DNA of 64,000 nucleotides from Ornithodoros turicata (GCF_037126465.1 NC_088203.1:91574668-91638667); one strand, 5' to 3'; positions 49,376-59,226 are shown, counted from the first letter of the stretch. Notes: a model not told the origin generated them from the letters alone. Translations and numbers: made by a program.

Positions 49376-50934
49376 ATAATTAATGCGGCGCAAATGCGTT
49401 TGCATTCAGCCGACCCACCCACTACCACTATCCACCCCTATCCACCTCTAACTATCACTAACTGTTACTAGCTACACAGCCACAGCAGCGGCGCAAGCCT
49501 TCTTCCACGCCGGCAGCATATTTTGAGACGCTGCTTTCGCTCTTCCTCCGTCTCCGGGTAGCATTCTGCTCAATGAGCGGAAGTCATCCCTATATCATCG
49601 TCATCATGTATCTCTCTCTCTCTCTCCTCCGTCTCGTTCGCTCGCTTTCAGCGCCGAGCAGCGGCGTCCGTGCCTGACGTTTTGTTCCTCGGTTTCGACA
49701 GCTCGTCGCGTGAGCTCAGAATCTGTCTTCTTTTGGCGCCCACTTGGCTAGGCACTCGTACTCTTTTCACACTCCATTGTGTACTTCAGCCCATACGCGC
49801 CTTGCACACCCGCAAGTTGAGACTCCCCGGCGCGCCGCCAAGACCGCTTCCGCAGACGTGCTCCTCTCCCTGACGTCACCCGCAGAGTCAGGCGTACATT
49901 GGTTTCCCCTCCGTGACCCACTTTCCCCTACTCAACTCTCCACCGCCCTTCTCCTCTCTCACGCGGCGTACTTCCCTCTGCACGTTTTGACCGGATCGAC
50001 ACCGACACTTTTCCTTGGAACGCCGATTCTAATGCTAACGCATTAATAAAAAACACTTCATAGAGTGGACAGATGAATGTAGAACGAAGTCTCGAAGGGG
50101 AGCTTGCAATTTCGATGTCTCTGTCATGCGTGATGATAAGTTCAGTAAAGTTCGCTTTTATCAAGTACAAACAACAAAAACAAACATGGTATTTGCGAAC
50201 TTTTATGACACCCTTCCCATGGCTCTCGTAGAGTAACTTGTTCGAGGTTTTTATTTGTTTCGAGTACACAGAGCCGTAGAAAGAGGCACCTTTATTGTAA
50301 GCCAGCAGGAAGTTTGCACAGCGCTCGCCGTTTTACTTCCAAATAATTGATGCGATACTTTTATCGAGCAGTAATCCTTTGTGTACTCACCAGAGAGGGC
50401 GGCTTTGCCTTTGGGTACACGCTTTAAAGCCTGATCGTGCATGTTAGTCACAGGACTGCTAATTAAACACCCTGTATATGTCAGTACTTTGCGATAAGAG
50501 ACTCTCTGCTCCAAATCAGAATGCAACCTGCATGCGCTGCAGTGTTGGAATTTGGTCATTAATTATCAAAGATGAAATGGGAGACGTGTTCTTTATGCTT
50601 TTGTTTTATTTTAATGTCTTGGCGCTAGCTTGAACTCGGAAATCCACATGCTATAAACAATTTGGCTTTGCGATATAGGTTCGAGAGCTGTGTCGTCAAT
50701 GACTGAAAGACTTTATCAACGACCAGTAAGTCTCTGCTGTATACATACAAAAAGCGCTAACAATACGACGAACACAGATAGATGGAGAGACACACACAAG
50801 CGCTGCTCACCTCTAACCCTTTTACCGAAACTGATCATTCCTGTTTATATACACCCCCACCACCAATCAGGTTAATTACTTACCGTCCGACGTTTTCAGG
50901 TACCCTATGTCCTTGCCAAGGCGATAGATTAGAC
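49376..50934. other. No gene recognised; one microsatellite
   Basis: (TC)n at about 49612-49630 is preceded by cccatatatcatcg..-like text (ccctatatcatcgtcatcat) seen also at 53135. The frames at 49670-50046 and 50251-50559 have no recognisable domain. Confidence 0.35.
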
Positions 50935-51020
50935 GCTTTTTTTTTCGAATAGCAAGCCGGCTCTTTCTCCGGCTAACCTTTCCTTGTATCTTTTTAATAA
51001 AAATAGCCCCCCCCCCCCGA
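50935..51020 (-). repeat. Inverted copy of the 47.6-kb purine-rich repeat
   Basis: cgaatagcaagccggctctt then ctccggctaacctttccttg, aaaaatag and a run of twelve C. It is the reverse complement of the block at 47550-47640. Confidence 0.6.
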
Positions 51021-51734
51021 GCTCCAATTCTTAACCCTATTCGCTTTAATGATATCACGCGGGATTCTGTTGGGGCACCTGCCAATGCACACACACCGAG
51101 CTTTTCGTACCAGAAAGGGAGTTCGTCACCTTTATCTTGGCGTGGCATAAACCTCATATGCACCGCTGATGTATCCAGTCATTTTAGTTTAGGAAGAAAA
51201 GAAAAATATGGAGATGCTAGTCACGACAGGGTCGACCAGTTACTACTCCAATAGACTTGTAGATAAGGGAACCGCATGACCACAAAAGACAGAACGACAC
51301 CAGTTTGAACAGCAAACCTTGAGACATTTAGTGGTTGTATCGTTGACTCTGAGATTAGCCACAGAAGATTGAGTCCTCACGTACCTAAACTTCTAACCTT
51401 CTTCTACCATACTTAATGGTCACAGCAAAAAGGCTACTATACACGCCTTCGCACAAGGGCGGAATGACGTTAACGTGTCACGTCGTAGGGAAAGTAAATC
51501 GGTTTCCGAAGCCAGCCACTTACGAAAAATAGTTTCACATATCGGCAAATGGTCGTCTTCTAACGTACCACAAAGTGCGTAACATAAAGACCACTTCCAC
51601 TTACTTGTTTTAAAATTGGAAGAGGCAATGCTCCCACGTAGTCTTTGTCACTCACTGGATCACGGGTGCACTAAACGTGACCGTTTTATGTGGCCTCTTT
51701 CTCAAAGCCAAGTCCTTGCCTTTGCCGTCCCGTA

Positions 51735-52613
51735 TCATAACGATGAGGCATCGCTCGGCTTCTTTGAAGGCTCGCAATTTATATGACAGTTCACGTTCAG
51801 CACTGTAGTACACGTTCTAACTCCATTTACGCCTCGTCCGTTGGTCACTGTAACCGTCACCAGAGGGAGCTTACTCGTCGAACCAATCGGAGGAGACGAG
51901 GAACCGTGCGATGAGTTACCATTGGACGATCGCAGGCGACTCACCCAGCGGTAGACGATTGAGTTTTTAGCATTCGCAACACAGTGCGACCAGAAGCCAC
52001 AGTGCTGTCCTCTTGCCGACTGGAAGAAAAGGTAGATGTAGGGATTGAGGGCGCTGTTGCTGGCGGAAATCACACCGAACAAGGCAACAATGTTGGGATC
52101 GAGAACCCCGGGGTTGCCAAACGCGAGGATCATTTCTTGAATCATGTACGGAACGTTGGTGATTATGAAGGCCAAGAACACCACGACGGTAATTCGAAGA
52201 GTTTTCACTTTGGCACGCGGAAGTGCCGACCCGGTCTGTTGTCCCATTTTCGCACTGTTGGCGCCCTGTCGCCAAATGCTGAGCAGAATGCCGGTGTAGA
52301 GGGCGAACAGGAGCAGGAGAGGTCCAATGAAGACCATGAAGAAGACGAAGCCCATGTAGATCTGCCGATGAGACAGCGGCGTGTCGCCCCCGTAGAAGAT
52401 GGACGCACAGTAGCATTTACCCGGAGACACTTCGATACTGTGAAACACGTAGAAGTTCGGTAGCGATGGCAACAGGGCCGCGATCCACGTTCCGATAGCC
52501 AGTCTCCAAGGGTCTGGGCTTGGAGCCAGTGGTGTCACTATTGCTATGTGTCGGTCGAGAGCGATGCTGACCAACATGTACGTTGAAGATACCAGAGCGA
52601 ACGTCTGGAGCAC
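51735..52613 (-). CDS. Neuropeptide-type class A GPCR, exon with TM3-TM7 and C-terminal tail
   Basis: This exon encodes 292 residues and the stop, numbered here 142-433 of a predicted 433-residue receptor. It begins VLQTFALVSSTYMLVSIALD (TM3) with DRH at 161-163 in place of DRY. TM4 is about 177-198, ECL2 has two cysteines (208, 210), TM5 about 225-255, TM6 about 279-306, and TM7 316-338 with NPYIY at 331-335. The basic loop before TM6 (PRAKVKTLR) suits a G-protein-coupled neuropeptide receptor at the plasma membrane. TM6 reads ITNVPY, so the usual CWxP tryptophan is absent. A Ser/Asn-rich tail follows. The overall pattern is closest to the vasopressin/oxytocin, NPS-receptor, CCAP and GnRH-like group; the ligand cannot be named. 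The acceptor is tttgcag just upstream (52614-52616 on the reverse strand). The long antisense frame 51984-52463 is a shadow. Confidence 0.92.
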   Translation of the reverse strand: MLQTFALVSSTYMLVSIALDRHIAIVTPLAPSPDPWRLAIGTWIAALLPSLPNFYVFHSIEVSPGKCYCASIFYGGDTPLSHRQIYMGFVFFMVFIGPLLLLFALYTGILLSIWRQGANSAKMGQQTGSALPRAKVKTLRITVVVFLAFIITNVPYMIQEMILAFGNPGVLDPNIVALFGVISASNSALNPYIYLFFQSARGQHCGFWSHCVANAKNSIVYRWVSRLRSSNGNSSHGSSSPPIGSTSKLPLVTVTVTNGRGVNGVRTCTTVLNVNCHINCEPSKKPSDASSL

Positions 52614-52762
52614 CTGCAAAATCAAGGCGTCATCCTTTTTTAAAAAGAACACTCCTGTATTGAAAAAGAATCACTGTTGAGGGGGAGGGGGTATGCTTAT
52701 TGATAAAGAAAAGGAAGAAAGGAAAGGTTACACTGTTGAGGCTTTTGCAAACCAACCATGGG

Positions 52763-52909
52763 TACACTCTTAGAAATGAACCTCACGGCCTAGCACGCTG
52801 CTAGCCAATGATATCGTTATCTGCCCTGATTTGTTGAAAACGGGAGGTGTACGCCCTTTTTGTGACAATTACGAACAGAAGTGTCACAAAAAAGTCGTAC
52901 GCCTCCCAG
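52763..52909. mobile_element. Truncated CACTCTTAAAAATG MITE in the GPCR intron
   Basis: tacactcttagaaatgaacc at the left and the central cgggaggtgtacgccctttt ... aaaaaagtcgtacgcctccc pair are kept. The right terminal repeat is missing. Same family as 810-1058. Confidence 0.8.
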
Positions 52910-53134
52910 TCTCGACGGTGCAGTACCTCCTACTCTCGACGTGACATGGCCAGCGCGGTAAGCACTGAGGCACGCCAGCTGGTTCCTGTGTTCCGTAAAT
53001 TGTCCCAAGCTGTACCTATTTGCCAATCCGGAGCGGCCTTCGTATGCTTGTCTCTGCGGACGGGCGCTCTAGGACGCTGTGACCAATTAACTCTGGGAAA
53101 ATATCAACCGCGACTTCGAAATTCATTGGAAGCA

Positions 53135-53181
53135 TCCCCATATCATCGTCATCGTGTATCTCTCTCTCTCTCTCTCTCTCA
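53135..53181 (+). repeat. (TC)n microsatellite with a shared flank
   Basis: ccccatatcatcgtcatcgt then gta(TC)n. The same flank-plus-tract occurs at 49587-49630 and, inverted, at 12079-12118, so the tract was probably spread with a mobile sequence. Confidence 0.75.
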
Positions 53182-53215
53182 TTGGAAGCAGAAGTGAGAG
53201 CACAGTGAGAGCTTA

Positions 53216-53784
53216 GGGTACATTTATGCTGCAGCATCGCTGCTCGCTGCTCGCTGCAGCTTCAAGCACATCGCTGCTCGCATAACCGCTAGGGTGCGTT
53301 TACCCTGCAGATTGCTCAAGATGCTGCTCGCTTTCGCTATATCAGTCGCCTAGCAGCGTTCACTGTGGAAGGATGGAAACGAGGAAAAGTGGGAAGGAGG
53401 AAACCGACTTCATCACAACCAATCGCAGGTCGGATTTCAAGACGCCAGTCATCAATGATACCAGGAAGACAAACATGTTTACATTCCTAGGTGCAGCGAG
53501 CAGAGCGGCAAGCAGCGGCGAGGATAAGCGAGCAGCCAGGCTGCAGGGTAAATGCACCAACAGAAAGCTCTGTGTTTGACCTGTCATCGCCAGAAGTCAG
53601 GTAGTCCCCGGGCATGTTCAAACATGTTTGGCAGCATTGTTGTGGCGATGATCATGGCGTGCATCTTTGGCAAGCAGCGATGCTGCAGCATGAACGCGCC
53701 CACAGAGATACATGTGTTTGTTTCGTCATCGCCAAACAGCGATGTGCCATGTGCCAGCAGCGATGCTGCAGCATAAATGTACCC
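53216..53784. mobile_element. PIF/Harbinger-like MITE with TTA target duplication
   Basis: TTA at 53213-53215 and 53785-53787 flanks gggtacatttatgctgcagc at the left and gctgcagcataaatgtaccc at the right. A GGG start and a TTA/TWA 3-bp site are the mark of PIF/Harbinger elements. The ends are followed by ctgctcgctgcag-type words. A second, related inverted pair inside (about 53292-53559) suggests nesting. It sits in the GPCR intron; the frames here are shadows. Confidence 0.85.
53292..53559. mobile_element. Nested relative of the Harbinger-like MITE
   Basis: gggtgcgtttaccctgcag at the left and ctgcagggtaaatgcacc at the right are inverted copies and resemble the outer ends (gggtacatttatgctgcag). 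The core holds agatgctgctcgctttcgc and gagcagccaggctgcag words. Its target duplication is not evident. Confidence 0.6.
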
Positions 53785-53787
53785 TTA

Positions 53788-54626
53788 TGCTTTGTGGGCG
53801 TCATCGCAATCGCGAATCCTGCATGATGGAATTTCACGTTACAGGTCATCTACGCTATTTTTTACGTTGTAGTGCCATTATATGCACACTTGTAGGTAAC
53901 ATTTCCTTGAGCATGAGGAGGAGAAAACAAGAAACTCAAACCAGCAAAAAAAGAAAAGAAAAAAGAACTTTTGTTACACAAGAAGGCACTGTAGGTATGA
54001 GAACGAAGATTCGCCAAAAAAGGCGTCTTCTCTCTTGAGCTCTTGTCTGTATGTCTTGTAATCATACTAAAGGAAGTGTATCTACAAGTTGATTACATCA
54101 GCTCGCTTGCCTCTTACTTCTTTGCTCAACATTATTTATGCACATGTCATAGCGAGGCACCATTTTTTGGAATTCGTACATCATAAAATGACTCTATTTC
54201 TCATGGAACATATGTGCCCGTGGCTGCTTTCACATTGGTTATCTCCACTAAACATTTATGAGGTAAACATCAATCTTCATCTTCTTCATCGTCATCTTGT
54301 ATGTTTGCGAACCGTCTGTCCCCGTAAACTTTCTCTTCTTAAGTGTCAAACGATCGTTCACTAAGGATGGTTCGAAACTTGCCATGCATTTTTTTCACAT
54401 TCTACATTAAAGTTCATAAACCATTCCCTTCCCAGTGGATCGTTCAATGCATTCTCTCCACACACTTTACAACACTAATGAGGAATGCCTGCAGGTTTAA
54501 ATTTCTTTGCATTCAACAAACTGATACTATTTTTGTTATGAAATCATTGTTTCCTCAAGTGCTGCACCAGAGAAGCGATAATGACAGACGACCCTGTGTT
54601 TACAAACATTTCACGTCACGAGAAGA
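53788..54626. other. Rest of the GPCR intron, nothing recognised
   Basis: AT-rich intronic sequence with purine-rich runs near 53946-53966 and 54255-54300. The frames at 53712-54630 have no domain. Confidence 0.4.
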
Positions 54627-54788
54627 CTAGTTCGAGGTGATATTTATTGCTGTGGTTGGCAAGAAGCGGGAAAAACGCGTCGGCTGATTGGCTGTTATTG
54701 GCCACCAGCATGCTTTGTGCGGTGGCGTTACGTAATCAATGACGTAAGGGTGCATGTCGCTTATAGCAAACACGAAAACACCACTGGC

Positions 54789-55211
54789 CTTGAAGAACCT
54801 GCAGAAGACATCGCCGGCAATCCACAAACGACCCATGACTTCCCAGACGACCTGCGATGTCATTGTGACGCAGGCGATGAGCAAGTCGGCGATGGCTAGG
54901 TTGAGAAAGAGGACGCGAGCCTTGGAGACTCGACGATGGCGTCGGTTCAACAGCAATTTCCAGCAGACGACGCTGTTGCCGAAGACCGACACCACGATCA
55001 TGGTGATGATGATGCCGACGCGGACCCGTTGGTGGTACTGGGGACCCATGACGCGGTCTTCGTCGATCAGGGAAGGGTCGGAGAGGTTTTCTGGGAAGGT
55101 GATGTTTAAGGGAGGGGACAGAGAGGCTAGGGTTAGGGTGTACGTCTGAGTGATGGGCTGGAGTCCGTCCACAGGGGAGGTCTCTTCGTGTGCCATTTCT
55201 TCGGGTCTCAT
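54789..55211 (-). CDS. Neuropeptide-type class A GPCR, first coding exon (N-terminus, TM1-TM2)
   Basis: It encodes residues 1-141 if translation starts at the Met at 55211-55209 (MRPEEMAHEE); a second Met is at 55196-55194. The extracellular N-terminus of about 62 residues has NITF and NLSD glycosylation sites (N36, N42) and no clear signal peptide. TM1 is about 64-86 with FGNSVV (GN motif), TM2 about 98-120 with LAIADLL (conserved D109). C137 is the TM3 cysteine that pairs with ECL2. The frame stays open into the intron to 54627, but that part is not receptor-like. Continues in the exon at 52613-51735. Confidence 0.88.
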
Positions 55212-55290
55212 GCTGAACGCGACGACTGGGCTTCTAAGGGCCTCTGTTCTGGGCTGTTTGGTGAACCTCTGGTAACGCCAGTCTCTTGAG
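55212..55290 (-). other. 5' UTR part of the first coding exon, with a splice acceptor at its edge
   Basis: On the minus strand tgatatttcttcatgcag|ct is a strong acceptor (pyrimidine-rich, ends cag at 55293-55291). The exon would therefore begin at 55290 and carry 79 bases of leader before the chosen Met. This implies an upstream non-coding or short coding exon, which I could not identify. The open frame extends to a Met at 55313, but that lies in the intron if the acceptor is used. Confidence 0.6.
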
Positions 55291-55510
55291 CTGCATGAAG
55301 AAATATCAGACAAAACGGCGATAAAGCGGGCGAGGCGGTGGTTACGGCAGTGGCAGATTCAAGGGGGGGGGGGGATCGCCCGGCAATAGGCTAGGTTACA
55401 CATTAGCTTTCCTCCTCTCCCCTCCCCCGTTCAGGGCTTCGACAAAGAAACCGCCCCCCTTCCCCCCAGAAAAGCGAGGGTCTGGATCCGCCTCTGGGTT
55501 ACGGTGATCC
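55291..55510. other. Upstream intron sequence of the GPCR gene
   Basis: It contains a run of twelve G (near 55362) and C-rich runs near 55413-55466. The inverted words aagggggggggg and cccccttcccccc are low complexity. Nothing else is recognised. Confidence 0.4.
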
Positions 55511-55625
55511 ATTAGTAGAACCCCGAGACTAGGGAAGAAACGCAGATATGACACAACATCTGGTGGAGATGTTGTCTTGTATTGTCGTGTCTGCGTTTTC
55601 CCTCCAATCTCAGGGTTCTAGTAAT
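55511..55625. mobile_element. Small palindromic MITE, ends ATTAGTAGAACCC
   Basis: attagtagaaccccgagact at the left mirrors agtctcagggttctagtaat-like text at the right (ctcagggttctagtaat); inner arms gggaagaaacgcaga / tctgcgttttccc and acaacatct / agatgttgt pair. It is a short hairpin element. Confidence 0.65.
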
Positions 55626-55636
55626 GAATTAACCTC

Positions 55637-55782
55637 AAGCAGCACAATGTACTGAAAGTCGAGTGCAATAGGGGTGGACGGGTAGGTGGAAGGCCTTGAA
55701 CGGGATTCGTGAAACTAAACAACATTGATAAGACATACCGTCCACCCCTATTGCACTCGACTTTCAGTACATTGTGCTGCTT
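55637..55782. repeat. Perfect inverted repeat with 45-bp arms
   Basis: The left arm 55637-55681 and right arm 55738-55782 are exact reverse complements by eye, with a 56-bp loop. Pairing stops at ggggtggacgg. No target duplication is apparent. It lies about 350 bp upstream of the first coding exon of the GPCR. Confidence 0.85.
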
Positions 55783-55985
55783 GGGACGTATCAGATGTTA
55801 TCAGATGCGGGTCAATAGCAAGGTGTTTATGTTTCGTTGTACTGTTAGATTGTGCGGAATTCCTTGTGGGTTGTTTCATTCATGTTCGGTGTTCTTTGAC
55901 TCAGTGTTCACCGACAGTTTATCGTCAGGTTTCTAGTCGTATTGCAACAGCACGTGTCTTTGTCCTTGCTGACGGAAGTATGAAC

Positions 55986-56108
55986 AACAACTTTATTTTG
56001 AGAAGATGAATGGGAGTATCATGGCCAGGAGCGATACGCTACCCCAATGCTGGTGGTGATATGGGGAATGAAATAATGAACCCATTCAGGTTAAGGATCG
56101 AAGTCTGA
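55986..56108 (+). repeat. SINE-tail repeat
   Basis: caacaactttattttgagaa, gatgaatgggagtatcatgg, ccaatgctggtggtgatatg and ggaatgaaataatgaaccca match 1395-1512 closely. Confidence 0.75.
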
Positions 56109-56629
56109 TGACCGAAGTATGACTCGCACATTTACGTCACGATTCTTGAGCAAGTAGTGATATCGTGGTACCCGATAGTAGTTCCCCTTCGGCAAATGTA
56201 TCTGTATTTCACGTTTGCAACTGGAAAGTAACTCTTATGAGGGTGGAATGCACGAACAGAGGAACACAGCACAAGTCTCGGGGTGCCTAAGGCATGATTT
56301 TTCAATCTTTCCAAGTTGGCAACGTCCACGAGTTTGGGTAAAAAAAAAAAAAAATAACATAACGAACAAGCGTCTTGTGTTGTGCTGTTCGTTCCCGTGT
56401 TCCGTCCATTTATCTTTTTCCCAAAGCTCAGCTATATGTTTTTATCAACGTCACGTTTAACGTCACGTCGCGTTGTTCACGTAACGTCACCATGAAACAT
56501 TGATGTCTGGTCGAGACACACTGTTAGCGCCGACCCAAGATCGTGTCACTTCCCTGCGCCGGGCTGAGGAGCTCCAAGTAGAGTGAAACAGCTGTCCTCG
56601 GCTGGGAGTGCACGATCGAATTTTATATA
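56109..56629. other. No gene recognised
   Basis: There is an A run near 56341. Repeated cacgt/aacgtcac words lie at 56450-56490. No domain is seen in the frames. Confidence 0.3.
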
Positions 56630-57510
56630 TACAGGGTGTTTCACCTAAGGTGATAAAAAAATTCTAAATGGCTACGTACTCGGCTACCGGAGGATTGTCG
56701 GACTTTCGGCAATTACCTTCTGGAAACTTTTGCCCCCATTGAGGAAGGCTTTGGACAATTTTTAATTCCGGGAAATTTATGTTTTTCAATTGAACTTTGA
56801 AAATTGCCAAGCGAACCTAAGTTTTTTTAAACAGAAATATGAAGTCCTCCACGGATAACTACACACCCAAGCGAAAGTATGCACAGTATCGCAACAAAAA
56901 AATCTATAATAAATAGTCTAAATAAAATAGTCTAAAAAATCAGTAAAAATTCGGCTTTAGTGCCGCATGCTTGATTGTCGCAAAGAAAAGCACACGGTAT
57001 TTGCAGAGAGAGGAGGAAGTGTTCCCTACTCTTGCTTTACCTTTCTTTGCGCCGCGTTGACCTTGATGCTGGTGACAACCGACTTATCACAAAGAAAACA
57101 AAACAACCGTCTTATCACAAAGAAGCCAAGACAAATGAAGGTGGGGACACTTTCTCGTCTAGACGCAGATTTCGATCGCGCTTCTCTGCGGAAATCAAGC
57201 AGGCGGGGCTAAAGCGTGATTTTTACTAATTTTTTTCAAACTGTTTCTGTCTCGGTACTGTGCATAGTTTTTTTTTTTGGGTCTGCGGTTATCCGTGGAG
57301 GACATCATATTTCTGTAAAAAAAGAAGCGAGCAATTGGCAATTTTCAAAGGACAATTGAAAAAAATAAATTTACCGCAATTAAAAATTGTCGAAAGCCTT
57401 CCTCAATGATGGCAAAAGTTTCCAGAAGGTAAATGCCGAAAGTCCCACAATCCTCCGGCGAGCACGTCACCAGTTATAATTTTTTATCACCTTAGGTGAA
57501 AGACCCTGTG
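56630..57510. mobile_element. Long foldback element, ends TACAGGGTGTTTCACC
   Basis: tacagggtgtttcacctaag / gtgataaaaaaatt at the left and aattttttatcaccttagg / tgaaagaccctgtg at the right. The arms extend inwards: ggaggattgtcggactttcg with its mirror cgaaagtcccacaatcctcc, and ttctggaaacttttgcc with ggcaaaagtttccagaa. TA lies at the left end. Probable Tc1/mariner-type non-autonomous foldback. Confidence 0.85.
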
Positions 57511-58421
57511 TTTCAAAAAACGTGTCATTCGGACTTTATAAAAAAACGGGGCGACGGAAAAATACCGGGTAAACGGCACTTGTGTGGCGACTGAATTTGC
57601 CACCTTGAAAAAATATTTTGATTTGATTTTAATTAAATAAATCGAATATCTTTAATTGAACTTCAAAATTTCCCAAGTCAACCTGACGTTTTTTTTTTTT
57701 TTTTTTACAGAATTAGAGAGCCCGTAGCGAACTTAGTCAGATCCACTAAGAAATCCGCTCGATGTTGCAAATGGAACTGCAAAAAAAAAAAAAGTCCCGA
57801 AATTGAGGCTTCAAACTTCCGGGTATTCAACGGCGCACCCAATCAGGCGCAAAGATTCGTGAAGAGGAGGACATGCTTCTGCCCCCATGAAAGATAGAAG
57901 GTCGAAAAAACACAGGGCGGGGGAAAAAAAAAAAAAGGCGGAATCATTTTTGTTTGCCGCTTATCAACGTATGGTGGAATGTCACCTGCCTTGTTATCGG
58001 CGCGTCTTGTGCTGCACGCTGGTCCGGCGATAAACTGTTCTAGTTTCATGGGGGCAGGAGCATGTCCTGCCCTCCGCGCATCTTTGCGACTGATTTGGTG
58101 CGCTGCTGAATACCCAAAACTCTGAAGCCTCAACTTCGGGACTTTTTTTGGGCAGTTCCATTTGCAATATCGAGCGGATTTCCTGGTGGATCTGACAAAG
58201 TTCGCTACGGGCTCTCTAATTCTGTAAAAAAAGCGTTAGGTTGACTTGGGAAATTTTGGAGTTCAATTAAAGAAATTCAATTTATTTTAATTAAAATCAA
58301 ATGAGAATATTTTTGCAAGATGGCAAATTTAATTGCCACACAAGTGGCGTTTACCCCGTATTTTTCCATCGCCCCGTTTTTTTATAAAATCCGAATGACA
58401 CGTTTTTTTAAACATCCTGTA
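57503..58421. mobile_element. Second long foldback element abutting the first
   Basis: Right end ccgaatgacacgttttttta, aacatcctgta; left end tgtttcaaaaaacgtgtcat, tcgg. The arms continue for hundreds of bases: aaaaacggggcgacggaaaa against ttttccatcgccccgttttt, gggaaattttggagttcaat against attgaacttcaaaatttccc, and aggacatgcttctgccccca against its inverse. It shares the ccctgtgttt junction with the element at 56630-57510. Confidence 0.85.
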
Positions 58422-58490
58422 TATATCGATATTTTATCGATATATCGGTATCTTTAAAAGAAATATCGATATATCGACGTTTGAAAAGCC
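58422..58490. repeat. TATCGATA word array
   Basis: Four or more copies of atatcgata/tatcgatat words (tatcgatattttatcgat, atatcggtatc, aatatcgatatatcga). The style is that of the hAT MITE at 5804-6420, but no far end is seen, so it is at most a fragment. Confidence 0.45.
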
Positions 58491-58498
58491 CTCACGCC

Positions 58499-58590
58499 AT
58501 TACTTGGGCAATTGAAAAATAAGTTGTCCTTGTTTTATTATCCCCCGTGGGTACAAGGACAACTTCTTTTTTCAATTGCCCAAGTATCTC
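58499..58590. repeat. Hairpin with about 32-bp arms
   Basis: tacttgggcaattgaaaaat, aagttgtccttg at the left and caaggacaacttctttttt, caattgcccaagta at the right, with a loop of about 22 bp holding cccccgtgggta. Confidence 0.75.
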
Positions 58591-59221
58591 CAGTGGGTAT
58601 TACGCCCTCTTTCTTATTTTTTTAAATTTCTTTAGATAAACGAGCTAAGCCGGCTCATTTCGTCACGGTTTGCTAGGCCAAATATCGAACAGTTCATTAT
58701 ATGCCATGTCCTGCTGTACCATTAAACCAGGTTCTGTAAGATACAATCTCGACGGAAACAGTATTGCCCGTCCCCAATTGTAATAGCTGTTTCCTTTTGG
58801 GTGAACGCCGATTCGTGCTGATCAACGCCACGCGCAAGGTTTCGCCACCTCTTTCGCCGTTTATTCTAAGCTCTCCTCGTTCATCTGCATTCAGCCAGAT
58901 CATTATCCCAATTAGCGTGCTCCCAAGCTGCCTCTGGCAATCGAGTTTTTGCTCCTCGTTTAAACTCCCTTCGTATCTCACTCGAGGGTTGTTGACACAA
59001 AACAGCTTTGAAAGTATCGGCAGATTTCAGGCCGTTTGCGTCACGAAGTTTGCCTCTGGCGTTCGGTGTAAATCGTGGATGACGTGGAAAAAGTGCGACG
59101 CACACTGCTCGCAATACGCACGCGTTTTTAGCCTGTTCGTTTTCGCGAGTCACGGAGGTAGAGCCTGGCAAAACTGATAGCAAAAAAAAAAAAAAAGAAA
59201 AAAAGAAGAAACAAGAAATAA
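58591..59221. other. No gene recognised
   Basis: Overlapping frames on both strands (58697-59321). An A run near 59184. No domain recognised. Confidence 0.3.
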
Positions 59222-59226
59222 TTAAA

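Larger units (their letters stand above)
52614..54788 (-). other. Intron of the GPCR gene, probable GC-AG type
   Basis: The preferred junction joins K141 (aag, 54791-54789) to V142 (gtg, 52613-52611) in phase 0. The donor is then aag|gccagt and the acceptor ttttgcag|gtg. This joins CRFFK to VLQTFALVSSTYML without gap or insertion, as the family pattern requires. The only in-phase GT alternative (ggt|gttttc, 9 bases further in) would insert ASG into TM3 and has a weak donor. The intron carries a truncated MITE (52763-52909), a (TC)n tract (53159-53181) and a PIF/Harbinger-like MITE (53216-53784). Confidence 0.7.

Noticed and set aside
51984..52463. 159-codon plus-strand frame
   Set aside because: It is exactly antisense to the receptor exon and its composition follows from it.
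54627..54788. Extension of the first receptor exon frame past residue 141
   Set aside because: The sequence stops resembling TM3 and ends in a stop; the continuation is supplied by the exon at 52613.
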